From assembly GCA_025093985.1 (NCBI GenBank), contig JACAAK010000003.1, forward strand, positions 2,480,001 to 2,544,000: 64,000 nucleotides of DNA. Direction: 5' to 3'. The notes below the pieces were generated by a model. It was not told where the DNA came from, ran no database searches, and saw only the letters and a list, made by a program, of their open reading frames with translations. Positions 10,046-22,338 of this stretch are shown one piece after another (the stretch's first letter is position 1; each line of letters opens with the position of its first letter). Both the position numbers and the translations under genes were made by a program. The stretch is from Calvatia gigantea (lineage: Eukaryota; Basidiomycota; Agaricomycetes; Agaricales; Lycoperdaceae).

Positions 10046-12957
10046 ATGCAGATTGAGTGGGATTCTCGGATGAATCCCCATCAACCTCACGGAGACTGGC
10101 TCGAAAGGCCCCAGCCTCCTGTGTCGTATACAACGTCAGCGCCAACGACCACCGTGCCATCAGCTTCCGTGCCGGCCTCTTCATCTGCTTTTGCACAGAG
10201 GCGCCGCCTGTCAGCAGCTCATATCCGTCCTGCTGGCCCTCCCCCAAATCTCCCCATCCCCAGTCTTCCCCCTCCAGCTTCATCAGCTCATTCGTCCAGG
10301 TCCGATTCCCAGGATATCCTAACCCAGTCAGGATCGCAGCAGATGAACGGACGAGGCACGCGCTCCACTTCTTTCAATCGCCCTGCTCCTTCCGCTACCC
10401 TCCCGGTCCGTTGCTAACCTCTCTCAAATTCGCCAAACTTCCTCTGCCCCCGCATCTCAAAGTCCCCTCCAGGACGCTGCTCAGGCGGATGACTTGTCAG
10501 ATTTAGCCCCCCCGTCAATCCTACCCTCATCCCCCCCTCGCATGCCTGAGCGCGCACACGAAAATGGTGCTGGCGGTCGTCGACACCTATCCCCACCTTC
10601 AACAGAGAACAACAGGCCTTCATCAAGACGAGCCCTCACACGGGCCCTTGAACTCGCACGTGAAGCCGTTCAGCTCGACTCCACTAATGAAGACCCAGAA
10701 GCAGCTGTCAATGCATATGCTCAGAGCGTCGCTCTACTCAGCGAGGTCATGGAACGAGTCAGGAGAGGTGAAGATAGCACTGAATCGCGACGCAGTCGGA
10801 GGCGGCGTAGTGTTGCTGCCCAGGAAGAAGAAATTCGACGACTGCAAAATATAGTAAGAATCTCCCTTGCCCCCCCCCCCCCCCCTCTGCACAACCAGTG
10901 AGTTAACCCAGTGTCATAGCACGACACATATGCAGATCGCATGAATATCCTCAGTATCATTTACAGCATACCACCGGTCCCCTACACTACCGCCTCCCAT
11001 ATGCCGCAGGTTCCCTCAGTATCCTCGACGAGCAATAGCTCGCCTACAAACTCCGGTTTCCCCACGACGGAGAATTCCCCCCTGATACCACCAGCTTCTT
11101 ATGCCAATGACCTCCCACTATCGGATGATGCACAGTATAATCCAAATGGCTCCCCCTTCGCGCTGGATGATGCCGTCCTTTCTCCAGAACCCGTCCCAGG
11201 ATTGCCTCCTTCCTTCCAACACCCGTACGCTGCCGTTCCGTACAGTCCTCCTCCCTCTCAACTACCCCAACCTGTACCCGTGGCGCGTGGTCTTCCTTCG
11301 AAGCCGAGGACCCGAGGACCTTTGCCTCCAAGACAACCTCCACCATCTGACTCTCTTCCTCACGCACCAACTGAACCTTTGGATGCGACCTACTCAAACT
11401 CTATCCTGCGTACGGAAATGAAACCCGAAGCTGAACATCTTCCACGCCACCCCTCAGGTTTAACACCACTAGAGGAAGAAGATGATGCCAGAATCAGTGT
11501 GTCTCCTCCAAGACATGACGAAGACTTACTGGGTATGGCTCTAGATACTCCCAAAAATCCAAAGCGTGATTCCCATCCTCTGCCACCAATCCCATCTCCG
11601 ACACATTCGTCCGGTTCCTCGGGCACACCTCGAACTAGCGTCCATGTCCCTAAGGCACCGCCTTCGCCAAGGTCCGCACAGGTAGTTTCAAAGCCACGGC
11701 GTCCATCCACAGCGACACAACGATCCCAACCAGTGTCCGCCCCCGCGTCCCAATCAGGTCCCATTATTAACCCAACAACTACACAAGGCACCATTTATCA
11801 ACGAAGGACAAAGAATTCTGGGCCTTCTCGTTCGGCTTCCCCAGACTCTGCACTGTCAGCTGGACCCATCGCCAATCAGAAACAACCGCAGCCCCCTCTT
11901 CCCGCTGTGCCGCTCCCCAGCAAACCAATTGTCCGAGATCGGTCCAACTCCCAACCTGGTCATCGACCCTCAATCACCACTACCCCTCCTTTGCCACCGT
12001 CCGCTGGTCCCAATGTCTTGAGCCACCGAAAACCCTCGTTCCCTTCAAAGCCAGTACCAAACCCTTCAGAAATATCCTCTCCTCAAATTGGAATACCAGT
12101 ACCGCCCCTCCTCGCCCCTCCTTCTATGTCCTTTGGTATCGTCCCGTTTGTACCGACTTCGCCGCTACCGGTTGCTCCTCCCAGCGATTTGTTACGTCAG
12201 CCTTACTACATGATGAGCCTATTAAATGCCTCCATGACATCGCCAACAGGTGGTTACATAACCCGACGGTTGCATGTTCCCAATGAAGTTTGGACCTTCC
12301 CTGGTGCCAAACTTCCCAATGTCGCTGAGAAAATCCGGGTGATTGAGATTTTGGTAGCTGCTTTGGAGGATGTACAGCTCACGAGTTCGGAATACTTCGG
12401 TGCTGGTAATGTCAGCAGTGGCTTGGCGATGGGTATTGGCAGCATCGGAGGAAAGGAAGCCACTGCATGGCTTGCAAAGCTCGAGGAATTCTCCACCATT
12501 TGTGATGGCGTTGTGGCTAACTTTGGGAAGAAATTGGGTGTTGGCGAAGGCTTTATCTTGAAGAAGACAACATGGAGTGACAAATTGAGTAGGCGCTTCG
12601 ACAAGTTTACCAATGGGAAAAAGTAAGCCTTTTGAACTCATCCCCACCTTAACCGTAGCTGATGCCGTTCATTTCTGACCTTCCAGTAATGTTGACTCTC
12701 CAATAGCCTATATGCACAACTTGAAGAAACTATTCCAGAGCGCCCAACTGCTTGATGAGCACACCAAGGCCGTCCAAGCTCAGCCTGTCGCCCAGGCGTA
12801 CGCCCCATTCCCCTACGATGTCAAAATATCAGCGGAACACAAACTCAAGCGGGCCTCGGACTTCTTCGCCAGCGTAGTGTTAACATTTGTGATCCGAGAC
12901 CTTGCTCTCTTGCTCGATAAATATGTCAAGAAATGCGAAAAGCTCATTGAGGAATAA
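10046..12957 (+). CDS. MIT-domain protein with long proline-rich disordered region
   Basis: A large protein with three parts. The N-terminal part is Pro/Ser-rich and disordered. A helical MIT (microtubule interacting and trafficking) domain follows at about 10640-10960; it reads RALTRALELAREAVQLD, AVNAYAQSVALLSEVM and, across an intron, HDTYADRMNIL. MIT domains bind ESCRT-III tails, so a role at endosomes is likely by family, not shown here. About 400 residues of Pro/Ser-rich sequence come next. The C-terminal globular region begins near LLRQPYYMMSLLNASM and ends CEKLIEE with TAA at 12955-12957. ATG 10046 and in-frame ATG 10070 are both possible starts. A plausible intron near 10408-10474 removes an out-of-frame segment. 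The exact physiological role is unknown. Confidence 0.75.
10870..10885 (+). repeat. C16 homopolymer in an intron of the MIT gene
   Basis: Sixteen consecutive C residues lie in the intron that splits the MIT domain (donor GTAAGA just upstream, acceptor TAG near 10920). It is not coding and is prone to length change. Confidence 0.95.
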
Positions 12958-13517
12958 TCAAATCTCTGTATGGCGTCTGTAGGGTGTGGCCTTAACTGGG
13001 CTGGCTTTGCTTCGGTGCATCTTTTATTCCACGGGAAATGGCAGGTTATCGATTGTTGGAATTGGGGGTTCAATTGTATTTTATGCGTGCACTCATATAG
13101 TTTACTATTAGACGTTATCGCAACCACATCGTTTTTCTTCAGTCTTCTATTTACTTCGTTTGTGTGAGCATTTCCCGCTTCTTCAATATTTGTGGTTGTG
13201 TCCGTACTCATATTTGAAATTGTCTATGTCTACTTTCTTTTTGTCATTTCCCGTTGTTCCTCCCCCGTTTTTGCAAGGTTCACTTTTTCGTTTAAGCCTA
13301 TCTGGTGAAGGACAATCAAACTTGTTGTCTCGGAACAATTCACGAAACCTTGAGGCACTGGCTCCTATTATTTCCTATTAGGAGAGAAATAGGGAAGACA
13401 GGGAGATTATGAGAAGGTATTTACAAAAGCTTAAAAAGAAGACCGGCGAATTGAAAAAAAAAGGCATCCATACGAAGATATATAATACATAAATATAAAA
13501 CGAGTGGATGGGATGAA
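12958..13517. other. Intergenic between convergent genes
   Basis: Two convergent transcripts, the MIT gene and IES1 copy 1, end on either side. The sequence is T-rich on the plus-strand side and A-rich beyond 13380, consistent with 3' UTRs. I see no gene, repeat or RNA here. Confidence 0.6.
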
Positions 13518-15390
13518 TTACATATACCGACGCTGATGGGTTAATTCTGGAAGCGAGGGTTGAGCGATTGGTTGATTGGAATCCGAGAAAGGGTTTCCAA
13601 CGATACCAGCGATTACACGGAGGCGTTGCACTGAAAAGCCACACATCAGCAACGTTTAAACACGTAAACTGGCTAATTGGCTTACTGTACTCATGGCGAC
13701 TATATTCGTCGGCTTCGTCGTCAGAATCAATCAGTGGGTCGATGGTTGTCACTTTGAGCCAAGCGTCTGATCAAAGAACTTAGTAACCGTCCCATCATCA
13801 AAGCGGACCTGTCGGGACCTACGTTGCAGGAATGACCTTGGAGAAACAGGCCTCCTCGCCCGTGCGGTTTGGTAGATGTCCGACGATTGTCTCAGTGTGT
13901 ATTCCCTTTGATAAGGCGAATATCGGTGGTTCGGCATAGTGTCCGAGTCAGTCGAGTACTGATGATGGCTGGATGCTAGGCGTTGCGGTTGATGCGAAGG
14001 GTACTGGTTCTGCGCATTCATAACACGTTGACGGGTGTCACCTAGCCACGAGATTTTAGCTCCACCAACGGATGTTCAGCAAACGCGTACGATTCTGGGA
14101 AGCTAAAATTTCGCCGTTTTCAAAAGCACCATCAGTCGCCTTTGGCTTCTGCCTACGACCCTTAGGCATCGCAGCAGTTTTCTTCTCCTTCGTAGAGGTG
14201 TATGAGGGGTTCTTGGTTGTGGGAGCTTTCTCACGCTTCCGCTTGCCTTTGGGTACTACACAAATTCCTTCTCCGCCCAAACCTGGAGTGTTCTCAGCAT
14301 CACCAATGACACTGTCACTTGCGCTTGAAGCCACTTTCCCTTGAGATTGAAGGAGGGTCCCGCGATATTCAATTAGCTTCTCTGCAAGCTTCAGCTCGCC
14401 TTCTGGATCCACGTTCTCCGAGGCCGTTTCCTCTGCCGTGAGACGGACGAAAGATGGCTTCCCATGACTTCTCGGATCACCGAAGGGATTGGCGATGACG
14501 TCGTTGTCGTAGTCGTCCTCACCGCTCAATGCAGGGCTCTCCAAATAGTTGAAGCAGAGCCACAAGAAAGCCCTTGCGCGGCATGCTGAGGACAGATCCG
14601 TTCGCATGAAAAGATCCAGGAAATCAACGTTTTCAGGAAGAGATGAATGGCCGACGGTCTTTGAACATAGCGTTAATCAGGGCTTCATTCAAATGATTCA
14701 GTTTTACGTACACTGGAATGATTGGCCAGAACAAAAATGAGATTCGTGACGGTTGTTGGGGGAACATGCCTGGAGCTCTGATGGAGATTTGTTGGAGGAA
14801 AAAAGGCAACGTAAATGAAGGACCACCGACCAGACGTGAGAGGATATCGGCAGGGAGATTCGGAAGTCTGTTAGCCTCCTCATCCTCTAGCGTCACCGCC
14901 TTGAGCATATGCTTGATGCGAGGTGCGTCTTGGAGATTCCCAGAAGTCCTTTGTAAAGCGGGTACGGGATGATAAGACCGTATAGTGGTCTTCATTTCTG
15001 GGAAGACTATAACTTATGTTAGATTCGAGACTGTTGCTCTTCTGGGACAAACTCACAGCTCATAGTAGTATTGATGCGGCCGACGTTGACAAGCAGGGCA
15101 ATCATAGCAAAATCCTCAGACAAAACATCTGATTCTGCCAATTTATCTCGGAAGGCCTTGGTTGCTTTGTTCGAATTAAGCAAAGCTTTAATGTAGAGAT
15201 TGCGGAATGTCAATTTGTTGTCAGAGGGGTCTTCGGGGTTGGGCCACGGATTGGTGAATGCCGCGTGAGTATCCGAGAATATATTACGGAGGAAATCATA
15301 TTGGAGGTCACTGCGAGTCAGGGGTTCGCCTTCGGCACGTTTAATTGGGATGATTCTACGACTTGAGGAGGGACTTGGACGACGCGACAT
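13518..15390 (-). CDS. INO80 chromatin-remodelling complex subunit Ies1-like, copy 1
   Basis: The protein resembles Ies1, a fungal-specific subunit of the INO80 nucleosome remodeller in the nucleus. The start MSRRPSPSSSRR at 15390 leads into the conserved block LTRSDLQYDFLRNIFSDTHA, then LVNVGRINTTMS and KTTIRSYHPVPALQ followed by DAPRIKHMLKAV. A helical segment (RARAFLWLCFNYLE) comes next. A long Lys/Arg-rich tail (KGKRKREKAPTTK, KGRRQKPKA) looks nuclear. The last exons read HAWLKVTTIDPLIDSDDEAD and MQRLRVIAGIVGNPF, reached by a GTAGGT donor near 13830 and a GTAAGC donor near 13687. The stop is TAA at 13518-13520. A second, diverged copy lies at 29017-31286. Copy 1 departs more from the usual Ies1 wording than copy 2. 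Confidence 0.8.
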
Positions 15391-15874
15391 GCTAGATGAA
15401 GTGGAATAAAGAAAGTCGGTAATGTGAGTGTTCTGATACTGCGAAAATAAATTATGAAAAGCGAAACATAAAAACAGGAGACAGTTGGGGAGAGGAATGC
15501 AGTGGGCTGCTGGGACTTGCAAGTGCAAGTTCAACACAGGTGACTGTCTGACTTACTATATGGAAGTAACTTACTCTGAATCTGACATTTGTCAAACATG
15601 TGACCAACCAGGCCTTGATTGATTTCAAATTCACAGCGCTCCCCGCGCAGCTCATCGTCGATGCCACTCTTCCCCGAGTCACCGGCATACTAGCGTTGTT
15701 TCTATGTTGGCCAATCTTGTAGTTGTTGATGCATCCATCAACCGCCAACACGGGTCTCCCTCACTGCTTTGATGAAGAGCAACCTGTTTAGCAGTGCCCC
15801 CCCGTTGATGTTCTTAAGTTGGTGTCGCCACCTTCGGGAAACGAGTTTACCTCCAAGCCTCCACACTCCTCCTG
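15391..15874. other. Divergent intergenic, IES1 copy 1 and membrane protein
   Basis: Presumed shared promoter region between two divergent genes. An open frame on the minus strand (about 15452-15751) has no recognisable protein character. No TATA box or repeat stands out. Confidence 0.5.
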
Positions 15875-18325
15875 ATGCCATCTCGGCCACCCTTTACACT
15901 CTTCCTCTTCCTGGGTGCTTCTTAATTCCTTTCACACATTGAAAGCCTCGATCCTCCCGAGGGTGGTTTTCTCCGCAATGCCGCTTGGCCTTTTTCGACA
16001 CCTTCATTTTTGGTTTCTCCTATTTATTCCTCGCATTGCTGGCTCTCTGCGAACTTATACGCTCGTTGGCCTCAGATCTTCAATTGGAACCACCCGGTAC
16101 TAGACGTTCCAACCCTGATGTTCTGTCTACCAGCTCTCCTGGGTTCTTTTTGGGCTTGGAAATACCCAGTATGACTTCACCGTCGCCTTGACTCACACCT
16201 CTCCAATCTGACTTGAAACAGGAAACACTTCACTCATCAAGGTGTATGGCCGGAAAGGTGCTGGACCGTCTCTTTATGGTATTTGCCTGGAGTGCAATGG
16301 GACGTTCGAGATCGTCAATGCGACCTCATCACCTACTTCCGAACAGGAGCCAGTAAGTTGAAATTCAGCAGAGGTCATTGCTGTTTCTTTTTTTTTTTTT
16401 GACAAGTTCAGAGTTGTCTCTTTTCTTTAGCTCTGGGTGGACATAATACTGGTCGTCGTCTGGAACTCCGTAATCTTTATGACCCAGACTTCGGCACGTA
16501 CGGAGAAATATCCTTTTCGCTTGTCGAGTACATCTTTGACGACAACGGTGCGCACCGATCAAATTTATCATAAGTGAATGTGAGTAATTTGTTCAACTAG
16601 GTAATTCACCGACACCGGCTGCATCAATGCAATTATGTGAACATCACTTGCATTGGTCGCCCCGCAGTAATGTTCTCTTGCGCCGAGATAGCGCTCCAAC
16701 CCAAACCACCCGGGGGGGGATGCTCCGGGGTCAAATGAACACATTGATTATACTTATTGCGGCTTTGATCACCATCGTCGTTCTCATGTTTATCGTCGTC
16801 GCTCTCTATATCCTATATCGTCATCGGCTCTTCCAGCTTAAAGAGGACCCTGAAGGCAGGGGGAGGGAAGCATATCCGCGCTCTCCATTGCGGGACAAGT
16901 CCACGACACTGGTCGCTATCGCGGGACACAATAGACCCAGAAGCTCCTTCCAAAGATATGGCCGAATCGCTCCCAAAGGATGGCTATATCATAGGTCAAC
17001 AGGAAACCTTCTTATCGGACCCAACATCCTCCTTTTCAACGCATGTGGACCTTGCCCGAACGGACAATCGGTCTCCCGTCCCAACTGCACAAGCAAATAC
17101 AAAAACTCCGACAATAAGAAGAGCACCATCGCGTCCCAAGGCGAATCCCCCTCCCAGTGATCCTCCCAAAGTCCCAGTACCCGCAGTTCCCAAAGCCCTA
17201 GAGCCCCTACTCATTCGACCCATGAGGAGAAAAGATAGCATGATGAGGCTCCCCGACGGATCTGCATCCCCATCTATTCCTCCACAAAGTCGAGTCAAGC
17301 CCCAACGTTCCCCGTATCAAACAGACGGAGTTTCTGTCCACACTCTTGAGCGTCTTGTCAGTGATATTCCTAAAAGTCCTAGACAAGCACATGTTCGTAA
17401 TGAGTCGAGTTCGGATACTTCGCCAACGTCCAGCAACGGACGTTTTAAATCCCGTCCACCTTCCAAGGTCCTCCCTCCTGTACCTCTCCAATCGTTTCAT
17501 AGTCATTCTCCATCGGGCTCCCTCCCCAAGTCGACACCCGCTCAGATCCACAGGCCTCTAACCCAGAACAATTTAGAAGGAGTTGAGGCTTCTCAACATG
17601 TCGATGGTGATAGACAACCCGGCGGCAAACTCATTGAGGATCAAACTCGCATGCAAACCATCCCTGAATCTGCGAGGAGTACTCGTGATGAAAACACTTC
17701 TCCAAGCCCAGCCGTACCAACCGCCGCTGCGCCCAAATTTACCAGATTTCCTGCCGATGTTCCAGAAGATGTCCAAGCGCAAGCACGAACACCCCAAGAA
17801 TTCAGGTCAAGCTTGCGACCTGGACGCTCGGAACTCGTGCACGATAATGCTCATTGGGGGCCTCTTGCTCAGCCCCCGAGCGGAGGGGATCGAGGGGAGT
17901 TGAAACATGTCCGTCCAGTTGAAGCTTCGCAAGGGGAGACTAGACAATCGTCAATGGCGAGACCTTCACCGCGGACGAGGCTTAGTGTCAAGATTCCTGC
18001 CGACCCAGACGATTGGTTCACTCCTTCTAGTGTTGCCATCTCCCTTCCTAGCTCGAATGAGGGCAAGCCCCCCTTTGAGATGAGAAAGCCTCTCATTTCC
18101 AACCACAACACATCTTTGCGGCATATCAAACAGAGTTCTGATGGGAAGGGGGTGTTGCCCCAATACACCACTTCGACCCGCAGAGGTAATTCACGACCAA
18201 CGGGAGTACAATACCCAACAAACCAACTGGTAACCCGTGTGCAAGAGCAAAGCCTACCCATGGGACTGCCTGCAATTGCGCCTTTGTCCCCTCACAGACG
18301 TACGTTGCCGAAGATTCCAACGTAA
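15875..18325 (+). CDS. Single-pass membrane protein with disordered cytoplasmic tail
   Basis: I recognise no family. The likely order is a hydrophobic N-terminus (15985-16065 encodes a stretch such as FIFGFSYLFLALLAL), an ectodomain of about 150 residues with motifs such as NTSLIKVYGRKGAG and LYDPDFGTYGEISFSLVEY, and a membrane helix at about 16740-16825 (LIILIAALITIVVLMFIVVA). A basic stop-transfer stretch (YRHR) follows, then about 450 disordered residues rich in Pro, Ser and Arg. Many Agaricomycete surface proteins have this layout. The start is uncertain: ATG 15875 works only with a 47-nt intron. The membrane exon and the long tail exon are in different frames with no good splice site between them. 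The stop is TAA at 18323-18325. Confidence 0.6.
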
Positions 18326-18832
18326 CTAGGTTGCATTCTGCCCGCCCCATCCCTGCTAGACTTCAACATAGACGGACACCCTCACGACGCCATTCCTTTC
18401 TTGCTGTTTTTTTAACCCGCCGTCTTACTTTTCTCGGGTCAGGCGAAAAGTGGAGTATTTATGTATCTAGAAATACAACATCGATCTTCTGAAAAGATTC
18501 GACATGGCGCGAATTACACTGTGCATTACTGTATGATCAAGGGAGAACTAAAGAAGGGAAAGTAGATTGGGCAAAAGATACAATAAACAGACGAATTGAA
18601 CGCCATCCCTTTAACTATGCAAAACAAAACATGCAACAAGGTATCTTGAAAGCGAAGCGAACACCATGAGGGAATAGAGAAGACGACCCGGTATCCAAGA
18701 GAGGTAAACGAAAGAAACAGGGGGGATATATAACCATAAGAAGTCCTTTCAAAAAGTGGAGATTTGATATTGGAGCCGTCGGGGAAATCTAACAGGAATC
18801 TTTGCCAAGGAAAAGTGCGGCTCAGTAAAGTT
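18326..18832. other. Intergenic between convergent genes
   Basis: 3' flanks of the membrane-protein gene and the alpha/beta hydrolase gene. A minus-strand open frame (18526-18888) overlaps the hydrolase stop and has no recognisable family character. Nothing else is seen. Confidence 0.55.
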
Positions 18833-21800
18833 TCATTGAAGATATTGGGCACCACCACCTTCACGCCATTCCGAGAGAAGTCGCTCAAATACCTCTATCA
18901 CCACACTGCTCCTGTACATGAGTCCGTGGTCGGCGCCTTTAACAACCTTCACAGTGCATTTATCAACGCCCATCGTACGCTCCATCCATCTAACTGCATT
19001 TTCCGCAATTTTCTCATCCCTGTCCCCGTACCATACTTTCACATTATGAGGATAATTGGAATAGGAAAAGCCCCAAGGGTGGTTATCGTGGTTGAGAATC
19101 TGTAGTAGGTCGTTGTGGGTTCCTTTGGAAGATTCAGCATGCGACGCTGCGATCAGAGCGTTACCAAGAGCTGCTTGGTAAGAGCCACTTGGACCAATAC
19201 TTGCAGTAAATGTGGAATTTGCTGTGCTCGGCACGGGAGATGATGGCATCGACATCGGGGCTTTCGCTGATGAAAAAGATATAGAGCGGTGTCCAGTAGA
19301 TCGGGTATATTGACTCGTTGAATGCCGGGATTGTCCCCCACCTCCCTGTTGACCAGTGATTTCGACGCTCCTCGCCCAGCCGAGGTCCTTATCCAAGTTG
19401 AGATCCACATCCAGTTGAAGGGAAGGAATTGGGCTCGGGGGTCCTGATTTCGCCGATCCGCTACGGCCCTTCCCCTTCAATGAGCTTAGAGACCGAAGAC
19501 CCTTAAGTTTCTTTCCAGCGCTGGTACCATACTGCTGTTTGTCATCCTGGGGTGCCTTTAGGCGTTCGATGAACCCTCGAGACCCCTTACTTTTGGCGGA
19601 ATTGGATTTTCCTTCAGTTGGGTCTGCTCCAAGGGTGCTCCGACTCTCGAAACGACCCTCAAAATCTCGAAGGTCATCGTACTCGCTGAAAGTACCAGAG
19701 CTTGAGGATACGCTTGGCCGCGATAACCGGTCAGCCACAGAGTAGTCAGCGGCATTCAAATTGACAGTTTGCTTTGAGTCTTTCGGAGCTGTGTAGCCGA
19801 TGCCTTCATATGCAACCGTAGGAGGCTTCCCAATCATCCAGGCCTGGAGCCTCCATTCTGCAGCCTGAGCAGTTTTGAGGATGCCATTAGGGACATACTT
19901 GAGCCACTTGTATCCACCTGAGTGTGTTGAGTTAGGCGTCTGTGACACGCGCTTTTGAAAACTTACTGGTCTCACTTCCTCCGACCCAGGGCGCGAGAAG
20001 GCAGACATCGCCATGTAACCGATGGGCAAACTTGTTAGCAAAAGAAAGTGCGTATGGTGCACCAGCAGAATGTGCCATTACACTGCACATATCAATGCCC
20101 ATGAGATCTAGGACTTCGTCAACCACGTCAGCCCATTGCATAATTCCTTTAGCGGTTTTATGCCGGGGCTCCGTACGGCCCAATCCCCAGCTAATAAGGT
20201 GTTCAGCGGCCATGTTCCACTGTGAAACTGAAATGTTATGCTCACCGGTCAATGGTAATTAATCTCAAACCCATACACTCCGCCATTTCGTCATATAAAC
20301 CCATGATATGTCTTACACACCCCAATCCAAGGAAAACAACGATGGGATAACCCGTCCGACTACCCAGATCGGATAGACTGACGGTCAACGGGTTATCTGC
20401 CGAGGCGTGTGGGGATCGCGTAAGTTTTAAGAGGGTGGTTAACCTCGCAGAACGCAGATACTGAGCCACTGCTTGGTTCGGCGATGTCGTATTCAAGAAG
20501 TTGCTTTCATACGGGGAGGCAGGTTGGTGATACGATGCCGAAGAGGAATAAAGAGATGCCGTGGGACCCCCAGAGTCCGAACGAGGTGAGTATATGCTCG
20601 CATTATCAGAAATGACTGAATGTCGTTTTGGAAACGAGGAGGGCGGGACGGAGCTTATGGGCTTCATCTTCACCTGATTTTTGATAGTCTGCTGTATTTC
20701 ATCGGCAATCGAATCCAAGGACGAACGCGAGACGGTCTCGCCGTCTTCCGTCTGAGGTGAAGGAGTCTCTACTTGCTCTTCCCGAGACGTACCATGGCAC
20801 CGGCTCTCAGCATACAGCGAGGCCGAGCGAGGTGTAGAAGGTCTGGTCCGCGTTTGAATTTCTTTAGGTGCGTGAGTGCGAATGATATCTGATATTGAAG
20901 GTACAGCAGTTTTAGTCGGCTTCTCTGGGAGGGACGCGGCACTTGGAGCGCGAGAAATCTCATTCTTGACACGTCGAGCGGAACTTGTCCAGGAAGATTT
21001 TTCATCGGTAGTCGGGAATGAAGGGGTCGGGGTGATTGTGCTATTTGAAACACTCCGAGATGAAGGTGGTCTTGTCCGCTTCCGCCCCTTCCGCACAGTG
21101 CCAGACATATGCCTTGGCGGATCTTCCTCTTCACTCGAGTCGCCTGATAGCTGTCCCGCCTGCTTCTGTTTCGTGCGTCTGGGCTTTCCGCCGCCCAAAA
21201 TAACGCCCGGTGGGGGTGTAGGAAGAGGTGGTTGGTAGAGGGGATGATGATTGGGAATACCAAAACGTGAGCGACTGGAAAGATTGAGTGAACCGCCGTG
21301 CACTTCCCCGTTCATACCATCCACGAGTGCATCCATTACATCTACTCCCGACACGGGCACAGATACAACGACAGGAAATTGCTCAAGCGAGTCTCCAAAA
21401 GCCGAATAATCTAGAGGAGTATGAGGTGGTGTTTCGGTATGCTGGGTGGAGGATGATCTGGAGAATCGAAGATGAGTAGCACTATGGATATCGTCCCAAT
21501 GGGACTTCCCAGAAGGTCCAGTTCGCGAGCGAGCTCGTACATATGGATGGGATGAAGCAGTGGGCGTTGCGAGATCCTCTGAGGACTCGAACATTGGGAA
21601 CGCACATGCAAAGCCATTGGCAACCTTGGAACTGACGTTTCTGTCATCAAAGTCGTCAAGGGAGGGGCGCTGTGGTGGCGACGAAGTGTTTCTGAGTGAC
21701 GGCGAGTGTTTAGATTTGGCTCTCGGCGAACGAGAAGTTGGACTAGATTTCGGACGAGAGTGCTGGTCATTAGGTGAGGTTGAGTGCATACGTTGGCTGG

Positions 21801-21957
21801 ACGACGCCGGTAGCTGTGGAGATGTAGGCTCAAGTTCAGGCTGCGAGATAGACCTATCCTTTTCACGACGTAAGGACAGAAAGGAGGGGCTCTTCCTGGG
21901 AGCGCGTGAGGAGGTTGTAGACGCCGGCTGTTGACTCCGCGATAGAACCGAGTACAT
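18833..21957 (-). CDS. Alpha/beta-hydrolase-fold protein with long disordered insertions
   Basis: The first exon (21957-20242) encodes about 500 Ser/Pro/Arg-rich disordered residues. It then enters an alpha/beta hydrolase fold: YPIVVFLGLGCVRHI, then GLRLITIDR. A clean intron joins this to WGLGRTEPR. The nucleophile elbow is MAHSAGAPYAL, so the pattern is A-H-S-A-G with Ala in the first Gly place. After GGYKWLKYVPN, a second low-complexity stretch of about 200-250 residues interrupts the fold. The end supplies the acid in VWYGDRDEK and the histidine in GADHGLMYR. The stop is at 18833-18835. The full triad suggests an active esterase or lipase-like enzyme, but the substrate is unknown. No signal peptide is visible, so it is probably cytosolic or membrane-associated. 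Confidence 0.78.
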
Positions 21958-22338
21958 GGTAATGAGGGTGGTGGTGGTAGTGGTGGTGGTAGTGGTGGTG
22001 GTTCGGGTGAATGAGGGAATGAAAACGTAATACGGGGTATTAGTGAGAGACTTTGTCGGGTGGTAACAGCGAGCAACGACGGCTCAGCGCGTCCTCAAGA
22101 GCGGAAGAAGAAACATTTCAGGGCGAAAATTGCCCCTCCCTGGCATTCTTACTTACCCGAACAGGCAACCCTACTTAATATATCTCGCCCTTCTCACATT
22201 CCCCGTCCCTCGTTTCCACCACTATCAATTGACTCATTCCACGACCGATAAGTTACATACTGTCCAATACATTCATATACCCGACAACCACACCATTATA
22301 CATATGATCTTACAAAACAAGGTGCCAGTCCACAAAAT
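21958..22338. other. Intergenic, promoter of hydrolase and 3' flank of F-box gene
   Basis: A TGG/TAG trinucleotide tract occupies 21967-22002, immediately upstream of the hydrolase start, and would be transcribed as CCA-rich 5' UTR if included in the mRNA. The remainder shows no gene. Confidence 0.6.
21967..22002 (+). repeat. TGG/TAG microsatellite
   Basis: Imperfect trinucleotide repeat with period-3 GGT units broken by two TAG units. It begins only about 10 bases upstream of the hydrolase start codon, so it may lie in its 5' UTR. Confidence 0.9.

Noticed and set aside
15452..15751. Minus-strand frame upstream of IES1 copy 1 as a longer N-terminus
   Set aside because: It is in a region with no conserved sequence, and the ATG at 15390 starts just before the conserved block.
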